Shown: in pieces, positions 46,498 to 58,659 of the stretch
Position numbering within the stretch: the stretch's first letter is position 1
Layout: every line of letters starts with the position of its first letter
Origin: Lotus japonicus
Taxonomy: Eukaryota > Streptophyta > Magnoliopsida > Fabales > Fabaceae
Assembly (NCBI RefSeq): GCF_012489685.1
Contig: NC_080044.1
Span: 80,710,732 to 80,774,731 of the forward strand
Reading direction: 5' to 3'
DNA length: 64,000 nucleotides
The notes under the pieces: model-generated
What the model was told of the DNA's origin: nothing
The model's input: the letters and a program-made list of their open reading frames with translations, nothing else
Database searches by the model: none
Program-made: the position numbers and the translations under genes

Positions 46498-46577
46498 CGC
46501 ACTTCGCTCTTCTCCTCATCACACAAACTGTTCTGCTTCGTTTCATTTCACAATCCACAAATTCGCTCGCATCATCC

Positions 46578-48958
46578 ATGGCTGACACAGTTGCAGTTGC
46601 TGAAGTACCACCAAAGAGGTCCAGGGGTGGCAGAAAGGCGCTGAAGGAGAAAACCCCGTCAACGAACGAGGCAAACATCATAGCTGGGAAGGTTTCTGAA
46701 TCCTCTGCCTCTCCAATTTCGAAGAATCAGCAGTCGAAGCAGCAATCATTCGAGAAGGACTTGCTTGAGATGCAGGAGAAGATGCAGCAGATGCGTCTCG
46801 AGAAGGAGAAGACTGAGGAGCTCTTGAAGGCCAGGGATGAGCTATTGAAACAGAAGGAGGAAGAGCTTGAAAATCGTGGCCGCGAGCAGGAGAAGCTTCA
46901 GGTTGAGCTGAAGAAATTGCAGAAGCTGAAGGAGTTCAAACCTACCATGGTTAGTTGAATTTGAATTCCCCCTTGGTTGTTATCATTTTTATGTTGAATT
47001 AGGGTTTTAAATTGGGGGTTTTAGATTAGGGTTAGTTGAATTCAACACATGCAGGGTTTTAAATTAGGGATGAAGAATTGCGAACAAATGCCGGTTGTGA
47101 TGTCGATGCGGAGATTTCAAAACCAAATTAACCACAATTTAAAATCAAAATGATTTTATGTTGTAATTCTAGTATTTAATTTATTGATATGCTTGTATAA
47201 TGTACAGAATTTGCCTATGCTGAAAGAGAAGGAGCAGGATAAGAAGGAGAAGAAGAAGAAGAATGGGGGCTCTGAGACAAAAAGGCCTTCTCCACCTTAC
47301 ATTTTATGGATGAAAGACCAATGGAGTGAGGTAAAGCAATGAAATGAATCCTTTTGAATTATTGAAATTTACTTCCTTCAAACCTCAATTGGACTTGGGT
47401 GTTTGTGGTTACTGGTTTTTATCTAATGATGGTGGCTTCATCATGCAGATTAAGAAATCGAACCCCGAGGCCGAATTTAAGGAAATTTCAAACATGCTTG
47501 GGGCTAAATGGAAGACAGTTAGTGCAGAAGAGAAGAAGCCTTATGAGGAGAGATACCATGCAGAAAAAGAGGCTTACCTGCTGGTGACTGCAAAGGAAAA
47601 ACGTGAGATTGAGGCAATGAAGCTCTTGGAAGAGGAGCACAAGCAGAAGACTGCTATGGAATTGCTTGAACAGTATATGCAGTTTAAACAAGAGACAGAG
47701 AAAGAGGGCAAGAAGAACAAGTAAATTTTACTCTTTTCTGCTATGATGTTGAGTTAACCTTTCATTACTTGGTTACTGATTAATTGTATTTGTACTTTCA
47801 CAGGAAAGAGAAGGATCCATTGAAACCAAAGCACCCTATGTCAGCTTATTTCTTGTTCACTAATGAAAGAAGGGCAGCTCTTCTTGCTGAGAACATGAAG
47901 GTCTTGGAGGTAATTGAGTATAGCATGATTGTATCAGCTTATTTTCTCTAAGAATAAATTCTGTCACTTAGAAGCTACTCTGAACACAGCTTCTCAGAAT
48001 TAACTTTGGCAGTAGAATCAATTCTTCAAGGATATCAAAACATCAATCATGATTCATGAATGAAGAACACTAATTTTATAGGGTATGCTGTGTTTCAGGT
48101 TCCCAAGGTCACAGCTGAAGAGTGGAAAAACATGACAGAAGAACAAAAGAGGCCTTATGAAGAGGTTTTTGCCCTTAAGTTTCATTCATTATTTGGTCAT
48201 GAACTTCACTCTCTTTTAGTGGCTTAATTTTTTTACTAGTAACTTAATTTGAAACTTGCAGATGGCAAAGAAGAACAAGGAGAATTATGCTCTGGAAATG
48301 GAGGCTTATAAGCAGAAAAAGGATGAGGAGGCTGCTAATCTCATGAAGGAAGAGGAGGAGCATATGAAACTTCAGAAACAGGAAGCCTTGCAACTGCTGA
48401 AGAAGAAGGAGAAAACTGAAATCATTATCAAGGTTTTTGCCCTTTTCCACTTAGTGTCTTTCCTTGTTGATTTCCAGTTACCATTGTGGCTAATCCACCT
48501 AAGCATCCTGCAGAAAACAAAACAGAAGAAGAAACAGAACAAGGAGGATAAGATTTCTGATCCAAACAGGCCTAAGAGACCTCCATCCTCATTCCTCATA
48601 TTCAGAAATGAAGCAAGGAAAAGCTTACAGGAGGAACGACCAGGAGTCAGTAACCCCACCCTCAACGCACTTGTTTCCTTGAAGTGGAAGGTACTATAGC
48701 TAATTCTTTGTGCATGTTTCATAATTGATTCTCACAAACAAAAATTGAACCAAACATGTAATTTCTATCTAATTTTGATACTTGTTTACAACATCATTTC
48801 CTCTTTAACATATTCCTGTGGTTCCCATTTGGCTATAGGAACTGAGTGAGGAAGAAAAACAATTGTGGAATGGCAAAGCATCTGAAGCAATGGAAGCATA
48901 CAAGAAGGAATTGGAGGAATACAACAAATCCCTTGCAAGCACTGAAGCAACAAACTGA
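46578..48958 (+). CDS. Three-HMG-box protein (3xHMG-box1/2, HMGB6/13 type)
   Basis: Eight exons: 46578-46949, 47208-47330, 47449-47720, 47804-47909, 48099-48164, 48262-48432, 48514-48690, 48839-48958; 468 residues. The upstream in-frame extension to 46461 is excluded because it contains the TATA region. The N-terminus is basic (KRSRGGRKALKEK), followed by a coiled coil (about 55-120). Three HMG boxes follow: box 1 from KRPSPPYILW (about 149-210), box 2 from KHPMSAYFLF (about 262-330) and box 3 from KRPPSSFLIF (about 391-455), separated by Lys/Glu-rich linkers. This plant-specific class binds DNA and, from published work on Arabidopsis, associates with condensed mitotic chromosomes. The promoter carries MSA-like elements. 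At4g23800 (3xHMG-box2) is the positional match from memory. Confidence 0.93.
47960..48045. repeat. AATCAATT-family MITE fragment in HMG intron 4
   Basis: AGAAGCTACT, AGCTTCTCAGAATTAA and GTAGAATCAATTCT reproduce, in order, blocks of the segment at 62915-63045 read on the other strand. It fills about half of the 189-bp intron. Confidence 0.5.
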
Positions 48959-48975
48959 GACAGTAAAGAAAAGAG

Positions 48976-48994
48976 CCCCCCCCCCCCCCCCCCC
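48976..48994. repeat. Poly-C tract in HMG 3'UTR
   Basis: Nineteen C residues begin 18 bases after the stop codon. The length may be unreliable in an assembly. Confidence 0.85.
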
Positions 48995-50800
48995 TTGGAC
49001 TTTTTGGACTTTTGCATGTTCAAATTTGTATTGAACATGTGTTTGCTTGCTAGCTGCAATTCTCTCTAGTCTCTAGAATTGGGTGTTGACTTTGTAAAAT
49101 TAGAATGTTTAATTTCATTTAGAATCGTTCTAAATTTGTCATTTCAACAAAAACTCCTTATGAATTTGGTTAATAAGACTGAAGGATTTTAAAAAATATC
49201 AATTCTTCTTCAAGTAGCTTATCATAAACAGCAGGAAAACTGGAAAAGTACTATTATTTTTTCCTTTCAAAAAAAGGACTATTATTGAAGCAGGATCCGG
49301 TAAATGTCTTTTTTCATGGAATGTAACTTACTAACCTCTAACCATTACCCATACATGTAGTTCTATACTAATAATTGAGAAATTTTATCAATATTCTCGA
49401 ACCTCAATACATATTTAGCGGATGTTTTTGTATTTTCCAATTGTCATCCTTGTGATGATTTGGTAATTAGTAATTACCAGAGTATTCTCGAACCTCAATA
49501 CAAGTGCTAAAGCCTAAAAGGGTATTTTCCAAGAGAATGGCGGGTTCCTATAAATTACCACAGAGTGATCTTCTCCACTTGGGCTCCTATATTGTGATTG
49601 GCTTTTATCAGCTCGTTATATTAGGCCCAAAAGGAACCCAAGCGGATTAGTCATTTGACAAAAAAAAATTTGTCATTTTATTTTCTAAGCAATAGGATGA
49701 TGTCACTTGTACACCCTCCATAGTCACTTGTATGGCTTAGATAATTTTAATGAATCAACTTCTCAGACTTAGGAGATCGAATGAGTTGGTGCAGAAGAGT
49801 TAACCACTTAAGAGGCTAAACATATGTTATTAGACACACTGGTTCACCTATTGAAAACTAGGTCACACCAAATCTTTCCATAATTGTAAAACAGTGATTT
49901 GAAAAATAAGAGGTCAGCTTAATCCTCAATAAACATAATGTTTTCCCAAATTATAACTCAACCAGGTTTCAGCTCCTTATTTCTTCAATTTCATTGAATT
50001 TAGGCTAGAGAGAATTTGTAGACATCTTCCTCTTCACCCTCTCATAATTTTTTATTTTATTTTAATGGTGTATAATTTATATATTAACAGATGTGTAAAT
50101 ATGAGTTGTTAGAAATTGCTCTCATAAATAGCAAATTAATTAGTGATATATTCTACTACATTTTCTTATAAATCCTCTTACTATAACTTTGTATAAAAAG
50201 AAGCATTAATCTAAAAAGGTACATTTAATCATTAAATATGTCATTTGAAGTCATTCTCTCCAAAACACTAAAACACATGCTTTCCTTCCAAGTTCCATCC
50301 ATGTATTGCATTTGCATGTCATCATTGTATTTTCAGCTAGAAAACAAAAATGCCTTCCCTCTTTGTATTTAGTGGAAACTCCCTCCGAGTAGTAATAATA
50401 ACATAAAACGAAAGAGAACTAACAGCCCCGTCTCTCTACAGAAAAAAGGACACACCCAATATTGAATTAAGATCATGACAATGACGCGTGCATAATGCAG
50501 GGACCCATCTAAAACAGAATTGTGAACATGTTCAAACCTCAAACGCAATTCATATTCATAATTATGAGTTTTGGTCCCTCAAGTTTCTCAGTTGTGCAAA
50601 AGGACCCTTAATTCATATATGTGAAAACCAAAACAAACAAGCAAACAAGCCTTTATAATAGAAAGATTCCACCGCCCACGAGCTTCGTTCTCTCCTCCGC
50701 AATCGGCGTAGTTATAAGCCAGCGTAACAATAGTTAGTTACAAACACACACACGTTTCCAATCTCCAGATAACGCCTCTCCTCCTACAACCATCATCGCC
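48995..50800. other. HMG 3'UTR, spacer and transporter promoter
   Basis: No gene is supported. ATTCTCGAACCTCAATACA occurs twice (about 49395 and 49482), a short local duplication. 50640-50800 is the likely promoter/leader of the transporter gene. Confidence 0.5.
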
Positions 50801-53800
50801 ATGGCGCGTCCACCAAAGGACGTTCCTTGCCGGAGGAGGACGCCGGAGCAGCCTTCGTCCTCCAATCCAAAGGTATTTCAAATTTTCAACTCCAATAATT
50901 ACGTACATGTTACTCTCTTTGTTCAATTCTGTTAACAAATGTGGTATCAACGAACGATCAATGCGGTGGTGGTGGTGCAGGTCAATGGTGGCACGCAGGT
51001 TTTCATTTAACCACGGCGATTGTTGGCCCAACGATACTCACGCTGCCGTACGCTTTCAGAGGATTGGGGTGGGTGCTTGGGTTCGTTTGCCTCACCGTGA
51101 TGGGCGCTGTCACATTCTACGCTTACTTCCTCATGTCCAAGGTGCTCGAACACTGTGAGAAATCCGGTCGCCGCCACATCCGTTTCCGGGAGCTTGCCGC
51201 CGACGTCTTAGGTGATTACTATACAACCATGGTAATTAATTAATTAATTAGTGTTTGTTTGTTTTTTTTTTGTTTTTTATAACTTTATTTTAAAATGAGA
51301 TTAATTTCTATCCACCGATACTCTATGCAACACCGACTGTGTTAAAATGAGATTAATCTCTTATAAAATTGTTATCTTATTTTTTATTATATTTTTTATT
51401 CTCTCGGAGAACTTCTCTATAACTTTTTTTTAGTTTTTTATTAGAGTTTAATGGATATGCACGGACAGTGTAAAATAGTTTTACATTATCCAATCAAAGC
51501 ATGTCACATAGGAGAGATAATTACATTTGACTTTAATTTTAATTAAAAGAATAAGATATTTTCTGATTTAGCGGAATTCAATTGAATGTCTGTGTAAAAC
51601 TATTTTACACTGTCAGTATATATCCATTAAACTCTTTTTATTATTGGGCAATTTCTATTAACAACAACTTTATGGTATAGGGACCCAATTTGTGCACTGA
51701 TTTATGAAAGTGTGTTTATTTTCAAAATAAAATAAAATAATGAAAGTGGGTTTTGTAAGGCAAAAAGTGATATTTATCTTTTGAATGAGATTCATTTATC
51801 TTCATCAAATTAAAATAATACTAAAGTCTAAGATAACATTTAATATAAGTTTTATATAAAATTCAGCCCCAATTTTCTTTACCCTATTTTTTTTTTAAGT
51901 TTCTTTAGTCTATTTCTTAAAAGAAGACTGAAGAATAGTGTAGAACAGTGAGTTTTTTTAGGGAAATATTTATTTTAATTTTTTACATAAGATTCATGTC
52001 ATATACATATACTATTGTAGGCTAATAAGTCAGTTCAAACATTAATTAGCAGGGGACCATTCACCTAAAGAAACAACAAGTACTTCAAAACTTCTGATCT
52101 GTTACTTACACCACATAATATGTATTTTCTTCTCACATATTTTAAGATATACTTTTAATCCATATTTTTATTATTTTTAAAAATTTCATATTAAGTGGTA
52201 TATTATGACGTGATAAATAATGACATTTTATCACATTTACGATAAATCATTGTATCAAATAATTTTGAATATGTAAGTTGTGACCTTGTTTTTGTTTTTT
52301 AGTGAATGCTCAATATGTTTTGACCTTGCTATATATGTTGCTTCGGTTTATATGACAGGTTCGGGATGGATGTACTATTTTGTAATCTTCATCCAAACGG
52401 CAATCAACACTGGAGTTGGCATAGGGGCAATCTTGCTCGCTGGGGAATGCCTTCAGGTTTCTTATCTATTAATTTGTCAATTGCTTTGTCTTTTCTTAAT
52501 GTAAGATTAATTTTATGTCATTTGTTAATCAAGATAATACAATGACTTAGGATTCAAGACATATAATAATAGTAAATGAAAGCAATGGCTTACAAATCTA
52601 GCTATTAAGATATACTATACTCATTCAACATGATAAGTTATGCTTTATTATTATAATGAAATTCTAAATTTCGTTTTCTGTCACCAATGATTGATCTCTG
52701 ACTCTTAGCTGTTATTCTTTTGTTTTTTCCTCTCTAGACTTAAAACCTCTCACTAATTGATATTTGTGTTGATTCTTTCAACCTTTGTAAGCCGTGAACT
52801 AAGTCTATTACCAAAAAAATGTTAAATTCAAGTTCTTCCATATAAGCTTGGTTATTTATCCCAAGAGTAATGATATATACACACCTCATTTTTTAAACAC
52901 TTCATTTTCACCTTTTTTTTTATTTTTATCTCTCTCATCTTATCATCTATCACATCTCATATTTTTCTCTCTTACTTTTTCTTTTTTTCATATCTCTCTC
53001 ACCATTCCACCTCTCCACCTCAAAAGAGAGGTGTGGATGAAACATGATCCTTATCCCAACGGAGGAGTTCTAAGGGGTAGCGACAAACTAAAAAAAGTCA
53101 TTAAGAGGAATGATGGATAGAACAATACGATAGTAAAGTGATAAGTTTTGTGGAAAATAGAAAAGAAAGGTTTGGTCAGATTTATACTCATTGGACTGTT
53201 TTACGCAATAAGTTAATGGTTATTTCCTGGATCACGCATTCTACTTTTGCCAATTTTGATTCATTACGGAAACTTTGAATTTTTGAATACTCTTTGTTAG
53301 TATTAGAAGTGTTCGACAGACGACAATTAATATGCTGGACGATAGTCGGGACTTGGAGAAGAGAAGTGTGGCTTTATATTGATTGGTTGAAAAGGGACTT
53401 TAAATCTCTGATATTTCTTTTTAGTACAATCTCACACCTAATAAATCTAATTTGATTATTTCAGTTAGACTTGAGGAAGAATTAATTATGCAGATATGAA
53501 AAGAAGACTCACATTGTTCAATTGGAGACAAAATAAATGTATATAAGTCGTTGTCTAGCAAATGATGCTTTAAATGTGGGTGCGATGTGATCTAAAATAC
53601 CTTAAGGCAATTAGAGTTCCAGCACCTTGTCTTATTATAAACTATTGTTTTTTCTATCCAACTCTCTCATGTAGGACTTCTTTTTTATATTACATCACTT
53701 CCCTTAGGTCTATGTATTACGCATGGTTATTAAAACCGGACCGGACCGGCCGGTCTGACCGGTCGGACCGGGAACCGGAACCTCAGCCGGTTCGATCCTT

Positions 53801-56577
53801 GCCATTAACCGGATGAGAGTAAAACCGGTCAAAACTCGTGCAAACCGGTCAAAAACCGGTAAAAACCGGAAAACCGGCGGTTATCCGGTTTTAAGCGGTT
53901 CAAAATCTGCACAATCAAGTGCCGACACGTGTCCCTCTTTACATTTTTTAATACTGCCTCTTGCACTTTCGTCAGTTCTGGTACAGCTTTTTATGTGAAT
54001 TTATTATCAAACTATAACTTTTGGCTTGACTTTTGTTACTTTTTGCATTGTAAACAGCATATAAGGACAAAACAAGAATTATAGCCCCTAGGGAACAGAC
54101 ATTACTTTTTGTATTTCACCTCTTACCATGACTTTCAAGTTTCAAAGTCTCTTTTGTATATTTGATAGTTAATATATTATATAATTATTTCAAAAATATT
54201 ATTGGTAACATTGATAAATTTTTACTGTAAAAAAAAACATTGATAATTTTTATTTGTGATATGAAGTTATGATTATTGTCTTCTTTTATATATTATATAT
54301 TTATTTTAAAAGAATATTTATTAATTAATTGCGGCTATACCGGTTGGACCACGGTTCAATTACGGTTGAACCAATGAACCGTGAACCAGTGCCCTCACCG
54401 GTTTGATCACCGGTCCGGTTTTAATAACCTTGGTATTACGGAGTGATGAGTCAGACTTGCTCAGCCTGAGTTTGTACTTAAGCAGAATCTTATAGGTTAT
54501 TGTCGTGAGCTTGACTCGTTCTATGTAAATCTGAGTCTCAAGAGCCATCGTTTTTTTTATCCTAGTTAGTGTTTGGTGTGCCCAAATCTCTGTTTTTTTG
54601 TTAGTTTTTTTTCTCGGCTCATTTTTTTTCTTAATTGTGGGCCATTGAACAAGTGAGCTCTAATATTACTTGTTGGGCTTGATGTGTGTGGGCTCATTAG
54701 GTTGGTTTGTCCAGGGGAGTGAGAGTTCTAAATGTGGGTGTGGTGTGATCCTTAAGACATATTGGACTAGGCTTCTCTTCAAGCTCCATCAAGGCACTCC
54801 CCCGGACCATAAGCTACTTGGGCTCGCAAGTATCCAGCCCAAAACACTAGATAATTGATGACTTATTTTTATTTTATTTTTGAAACGGTGACTCTTATTT
54901 TGATTCATTAATCCGTTGATTTTCCTTTGTGTTATACTAGATCATGTACTCCAACATTTCACCTCATGGATCCCTGAAATTGTACGAGTTTATAGCAATG
55001 GTGACAGTGGTAATGATATTTTTATCCCAACTTCCCTCTTTCCATTCCCTGCGACACATCAACTTGTGTTCACTCTTCCTTGCATTGGGCTACACCATGC
55101 TTGTGGTCGGTGCGTGTATTCATGCAGGTACAAATTACAAATTCATTACTCCACTGCTATAAATTAAGTTCATTTTCGTAAATCATTCTACAATTGATTC
55201 TGAAGGTGAAATCAATTTTATAGAGAAATTTCCGTGAATAGCTTCTCCTTTCACAATTGATTCTAATGAAAAAAGAAAAAAAAAAACTGATTCAAACATG
55301 TGATTTAAACATGCTATAACTATGAATCAGATAACCTTGAGATCTTTTATCTCTGTTGTGCAGGAAAATCAGAAAATGCCCCTCCAAGGGACTATTCCTT
55401 AGAACCTAAGAAGTCTGCAAGGGCCTTAAGCGCCTTCACCTCTATCTCCATACTCGCAGCAATATTTGGGAATGGCATATTACCCGAGATACAAGTACTC
55501 ACTCCTCCTCTTTCTAACTTGAAACATAATGCATGTTTGGAAATCCTTCGATAATTGTTTTTAAAGGCATAATCAATTATGCATAGAAGCTTATGAACTT
55601 TAGAATTGATTCTAAAGACGTTGAAGTTGTTCCAAACATGCTATTATTTTGATGTTAGTTAACAATGCTTCTTCACTCACACTAACCATGTCAACATGAC
55701 TACAGGCAACTCTAGCACCCCCTGCCACAGGGAAGATGGTAAAAGGCCTTGCTATGTGTTATGCTGTGATTTTTGTGACTTTCTACTCTGCTTCAGTTTC
55801 TGGATATTGGGCATTTGGAAACAAGGCCAGCTCAAACATTTTAAATAGTCTGCTGCCAGATAATGAACCTGCCTTGGTTCCAACTTGGGTCCTTGGACTT
55901 GCTGTCATCTTTGTTCTTCTTCAGCTCTTAGCAATTGGCCTGGTAAGCTCACAAAGTTCTCTCTCGAGTCTCAGTGGAGTGTACTATTGAGTTTTGACCG
56001 AACTAGTTTTAACATAAGGGGTTTTAATGTCCCGGCAATGGCATCACGATTGCAATTGCGGTTGTTTCAACCCACATTTGTCTACAATTCTGTGATGCTA
56101 TTTGATTTTGTTTCTTCTTGGGAGGGAATTGAGGGGATCATAAAAAGCCATGAGCAAGAGTAATGTTTGTCCCACATTATTTCACAGGTTTATTCTCAAG
56201 TTGCTTATGAGATAATGGAGAAGAAATCAGCAGATGTTAAGCAGGGGATGTTTTCCAAAAGAAATCTTATTCCTCGCCTTGTTCTTCGATCAATTTACAT
56301 GATATTCTGTGGGTTCATGGCAGCCATGTTACCATTTTTTGGCGACATCAACGGTGTGATTGGTGCTATTGGTTTCATCCCTCTGGATTTCATCCTGCCT
56401 ATGCTTCTGTACAACATGACTCACAAGCCACCAAAATCATCCTTAACTTATTGGGTCAACATGTCCATTATGGTGGTGTTCACGGGTGCAGGAATCGTGG
56501 GTGCATTCTCTTCCATAAGGCAATTGGTTCTTGATGCCAACCAATTTAAGCTATTTAGCAGTGATGTTAAGGATTAA
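50801..56577 (+). CDS. GABA transporter-like AAAP amino-acid permease (At5g41800 type), exon 1 apparently frameshifted
   Basis: Exons: 50801-50872, 50981-51211, 52359-52456, 54941-55127, 55364-55494, 55706-55942 and 56188-56577. Exons 2-7 form one clean frame encoding about 424 residues with [65 protein letters not shown] and [12 protein letters not shown], an ~11-helix plasma-membrane proton/amino-acid symporter. Exon 1 must end in phase 1; its last codons [11 protein letters not shown] match this family. That frame has no ATG before an upstream stop at 50770. The only nearby ATG (50801) is one frame off, with the break between 50801 and about 50830 at GTTCCTTGCCG. A missing base, in the genome or the assembly, is the simplest reading. 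Otherwise the gene uses another start exon. Intron 3 carries a hAT element. Confidence 0.85.
51444..51634. mobile_element. MULE-type MITE, copy 3 of the GAGTTTAAT family
   Basis: This 191-bp element starts GAGTTTAATGGATATGCAC and ends with the inverted form (TATATCCATTAAACTC). It is flanked by the exact 9-bp duplication TTTTTATTA (51435-51443 and 51635-51643). AGTGTAAAATAGTTTTACA is mirrored in the right arm. It lies in intron 2 of the transporter gene. Confidence 0.85.
53722..54432. mobile_element. hAT-type element with ACCGG-rich ends in transporter intron 3
   Basis: This 711-bp element starts CATGGTTATTAAAACCGG and ends with its inverse, CCGGTTTTAATAACCTTG. The 8-bp duplication GTATTACG is exact (53714-53721 and 54433-54440). 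The left 170 bases are packed with AACCGGT/ACCGGTC words in both orientations, the right 100 with fewer. The interior is AT-rich and non-coding. CG-rich ends in an AT-rich interior would make strong hairpins. Confidence 0.9.
55180..55655. repeat. Two AATCAATT-family MITE segments in transporter introns 4 and 5
   Basis: 55180-55310 has ACAATTGATTCTGAAGG, AAATCAATTTTATAG, AGCTTCTCC and ATTGATTCTAATG. 55527-55655 starts GCATGTTTGGAAATCC and ends TTCCAAACATGCTA, near-perfect inverted ends around ATAATCAATTATGC and AGAATTGATTCTAAAG. They sit in two consecutive introns, with exon 5 between them. Confidence 0.6.
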
Positions 56578-58659
56578 GCATATGTACAAGTACATTGGTG
56601 TATGCAATATAAGGTTTTTTCAAATTTTAGAAAATAGGGGAGAAAGCAGATCACAGACAAAAGCACTGTCCCTGTGGCATCAGTGTTTTACTAAGCTACT
56701 TGTGAGCTTGTAATCTGCAAGTTCCATAAGAGCTCGTTTGGATACCTGCTAAAAAGTATGGAAACGGAAAAATAGCACATTTCAAACAAAAAGTGTATCA
56801 CAATGTGTTATTTTCCTCTTTCGTACTTTTTGATTCACAACGGGATTTGGACTGCATGTTGCTTCAATCTTCTTGTATCAATGGATTCTATGTATCAACC
56901 GGAGCTCCATGTTGCTTCAATCTTCTTGTATCCGCTAGCTCCAATTTGGGTTGCATCGTTTCTTTGCAATAATTTATCTAGCTATGGTGATTCCTTCTAT
57001 GCACACAAGTAGAACTAAGAGATTAATACCAGAACGTTTAGTGAAGACAGAGTAATCACTTCTAGACTGTGTGAAACCATTTTGCAACAACACATTAATT
57101 AGCAGATTTTGAGAACTACTACCTAAAGGCTTGTCTTAGGCCAAAGCACTCACCATTCTCACCCTCACTCGGAAGCTGAGTAGGAATTGGATAACCCTGA
57201 GGTATATCCATATATATAAATATCCTCGAATAGATTACCATTCAAAAATGCGTTACTAATATCTAATTGAGAAAGAGACCAACCCTTGATAGTGACAACA
57301 AAATTTTCACAGCCTAGCTAAAAAAGGTATTAGTTAAGTCTAGGCCTTCTTGTTGTATGAATTCTTTAGCAACTATATAAGCTTTATGCCTTTCAATTTA
57401 TTCCAATAAGTCTGTACTTAATTTTGTACACTAATTCACACTCAATTAAGTGTTTATCAGCTGGCAGTGGGATAATACTCCAAGTATTATTGCTTGCAAT
57501 TCTTCTTTCATGTATTGGTCAGTGCTGTCATTGTAGCAACTTAGCAATCTGATCATCATACTGAGGTAGTGAGGTTCAACCTCAAATGGTATGCAGAACA
57601 AAATTGTGATAGCAAAATGTTAATTTGTGAGAAGAGAGGTGATTGGATATTGATGATCGTATATGTAAGGCTTTACTTTCAAAAGGTTTTAGTCTTAATT
57701 AAATAACAAGAAAATGAGTGAATCGATGAAAATCTGCATCCAGGCCATATTATCTGTATGTGTGTATATCGTGTTAGCGAAAATAATTATTGTTTAAGCC
57801 AACTTTAATTGCTTCGTGGAGAAGCACTCAGTAGTAACTAATTTCCAGAGTCAACACACACCACATCCACGTGATTTTTTATTTGATTTAGTAATCTAGA
57901 AGATGAGTTAGTAAATCAAATCATAGGCTGGTTATATATATTTATAGATTTATGCATATCATGATATACTACTAGTTAATTACACAGACATGAATGAAGG
58001 GGCCATTTTCATTCCACGTCCCCTAGCATCCCACCTTTTCCAACTGCTTCTCATTTATTTTTATCTACCATATGAATATCCTCACCTCACTAAATTTATT
58101 ACTCGATCCATGACTGTTTTTTTAAGTTTATCTTCACACACATATATGCCCAATATTTTTTTTTATTGTACCAAGGTATTCCACAACGAGCAGCCATGCG
58201 ATAAATTTCCTTGAGAGTGTGAGATCGCATAAGGTAAGTAGGTTCCTCTTGACAAATCTTTCTCCATATAAACCTTTAAGATATTGAGCTGTGAATCAGA
58301 AACTTAAGAAGTTCAACTATTTACGGATTCACTCGACTATACATGCCCAATATGGAGGTTGCAGGTAGCAGCTAGCGCTGGCACACAGCCATTGGAATCG
58401 TTAAAATATGAAAAAAAATCCCCCACGGATTTAATGCTGAATGGGTAGTAATGGTCAATATATGCTGTACGTGTGAAACGATTATAAGCGAACTACACTT
58501 TAAGTCACCACTAACGCGTTTCACTCCTTCACAAAAGTGAACCCTCTCTTCTCTCTCTATTCATTCAACTATATCTATCACCTCCATTCACTTTCCATTC
58601 TCCAATCTCTCATATTTCCCTCTTAAACATTTTCACAAGCTAGCAATTCAACTACGATT
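56578..58659. other. Transporter 3'UTR, spacer with copia relic, and promoter of next gene
   Basis: No gene is supported. It includes the copia relic at 57110-57540. 58540-58650 is pyrimidine-rich leader. 56836-56940 has two copies of CATGTTGCTTCAATCTTCTTGTATC separated by about 55 bases, a short tandem duplication. Confidence 0.5.
57110..57540 (-). mobile_element. Degenerate Ty1/copia reverse-transcriptase relic
   Basis: Read on the minus strand from about 57480, the fragment matches the start of copia RT: LVYKIKYR, a decayed KA.LVAK block, then IQQEGLD. Further along (about 57250-57120) YMDIPQGY and GLRQAFR correspond to the conserved Y..PPGF and GLKQASR blocks. Stops and frame changes are frequent. 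No LTRs were recognised nearby. Confidence 0.65.

Noticed and set aside
46461..46577. In-frame extension of the HMG gene upstream of 46578
   Set aside because: It would translate through the MSA-like site and TATA box; the ATG at 46578 starts the known basic N-terminus.
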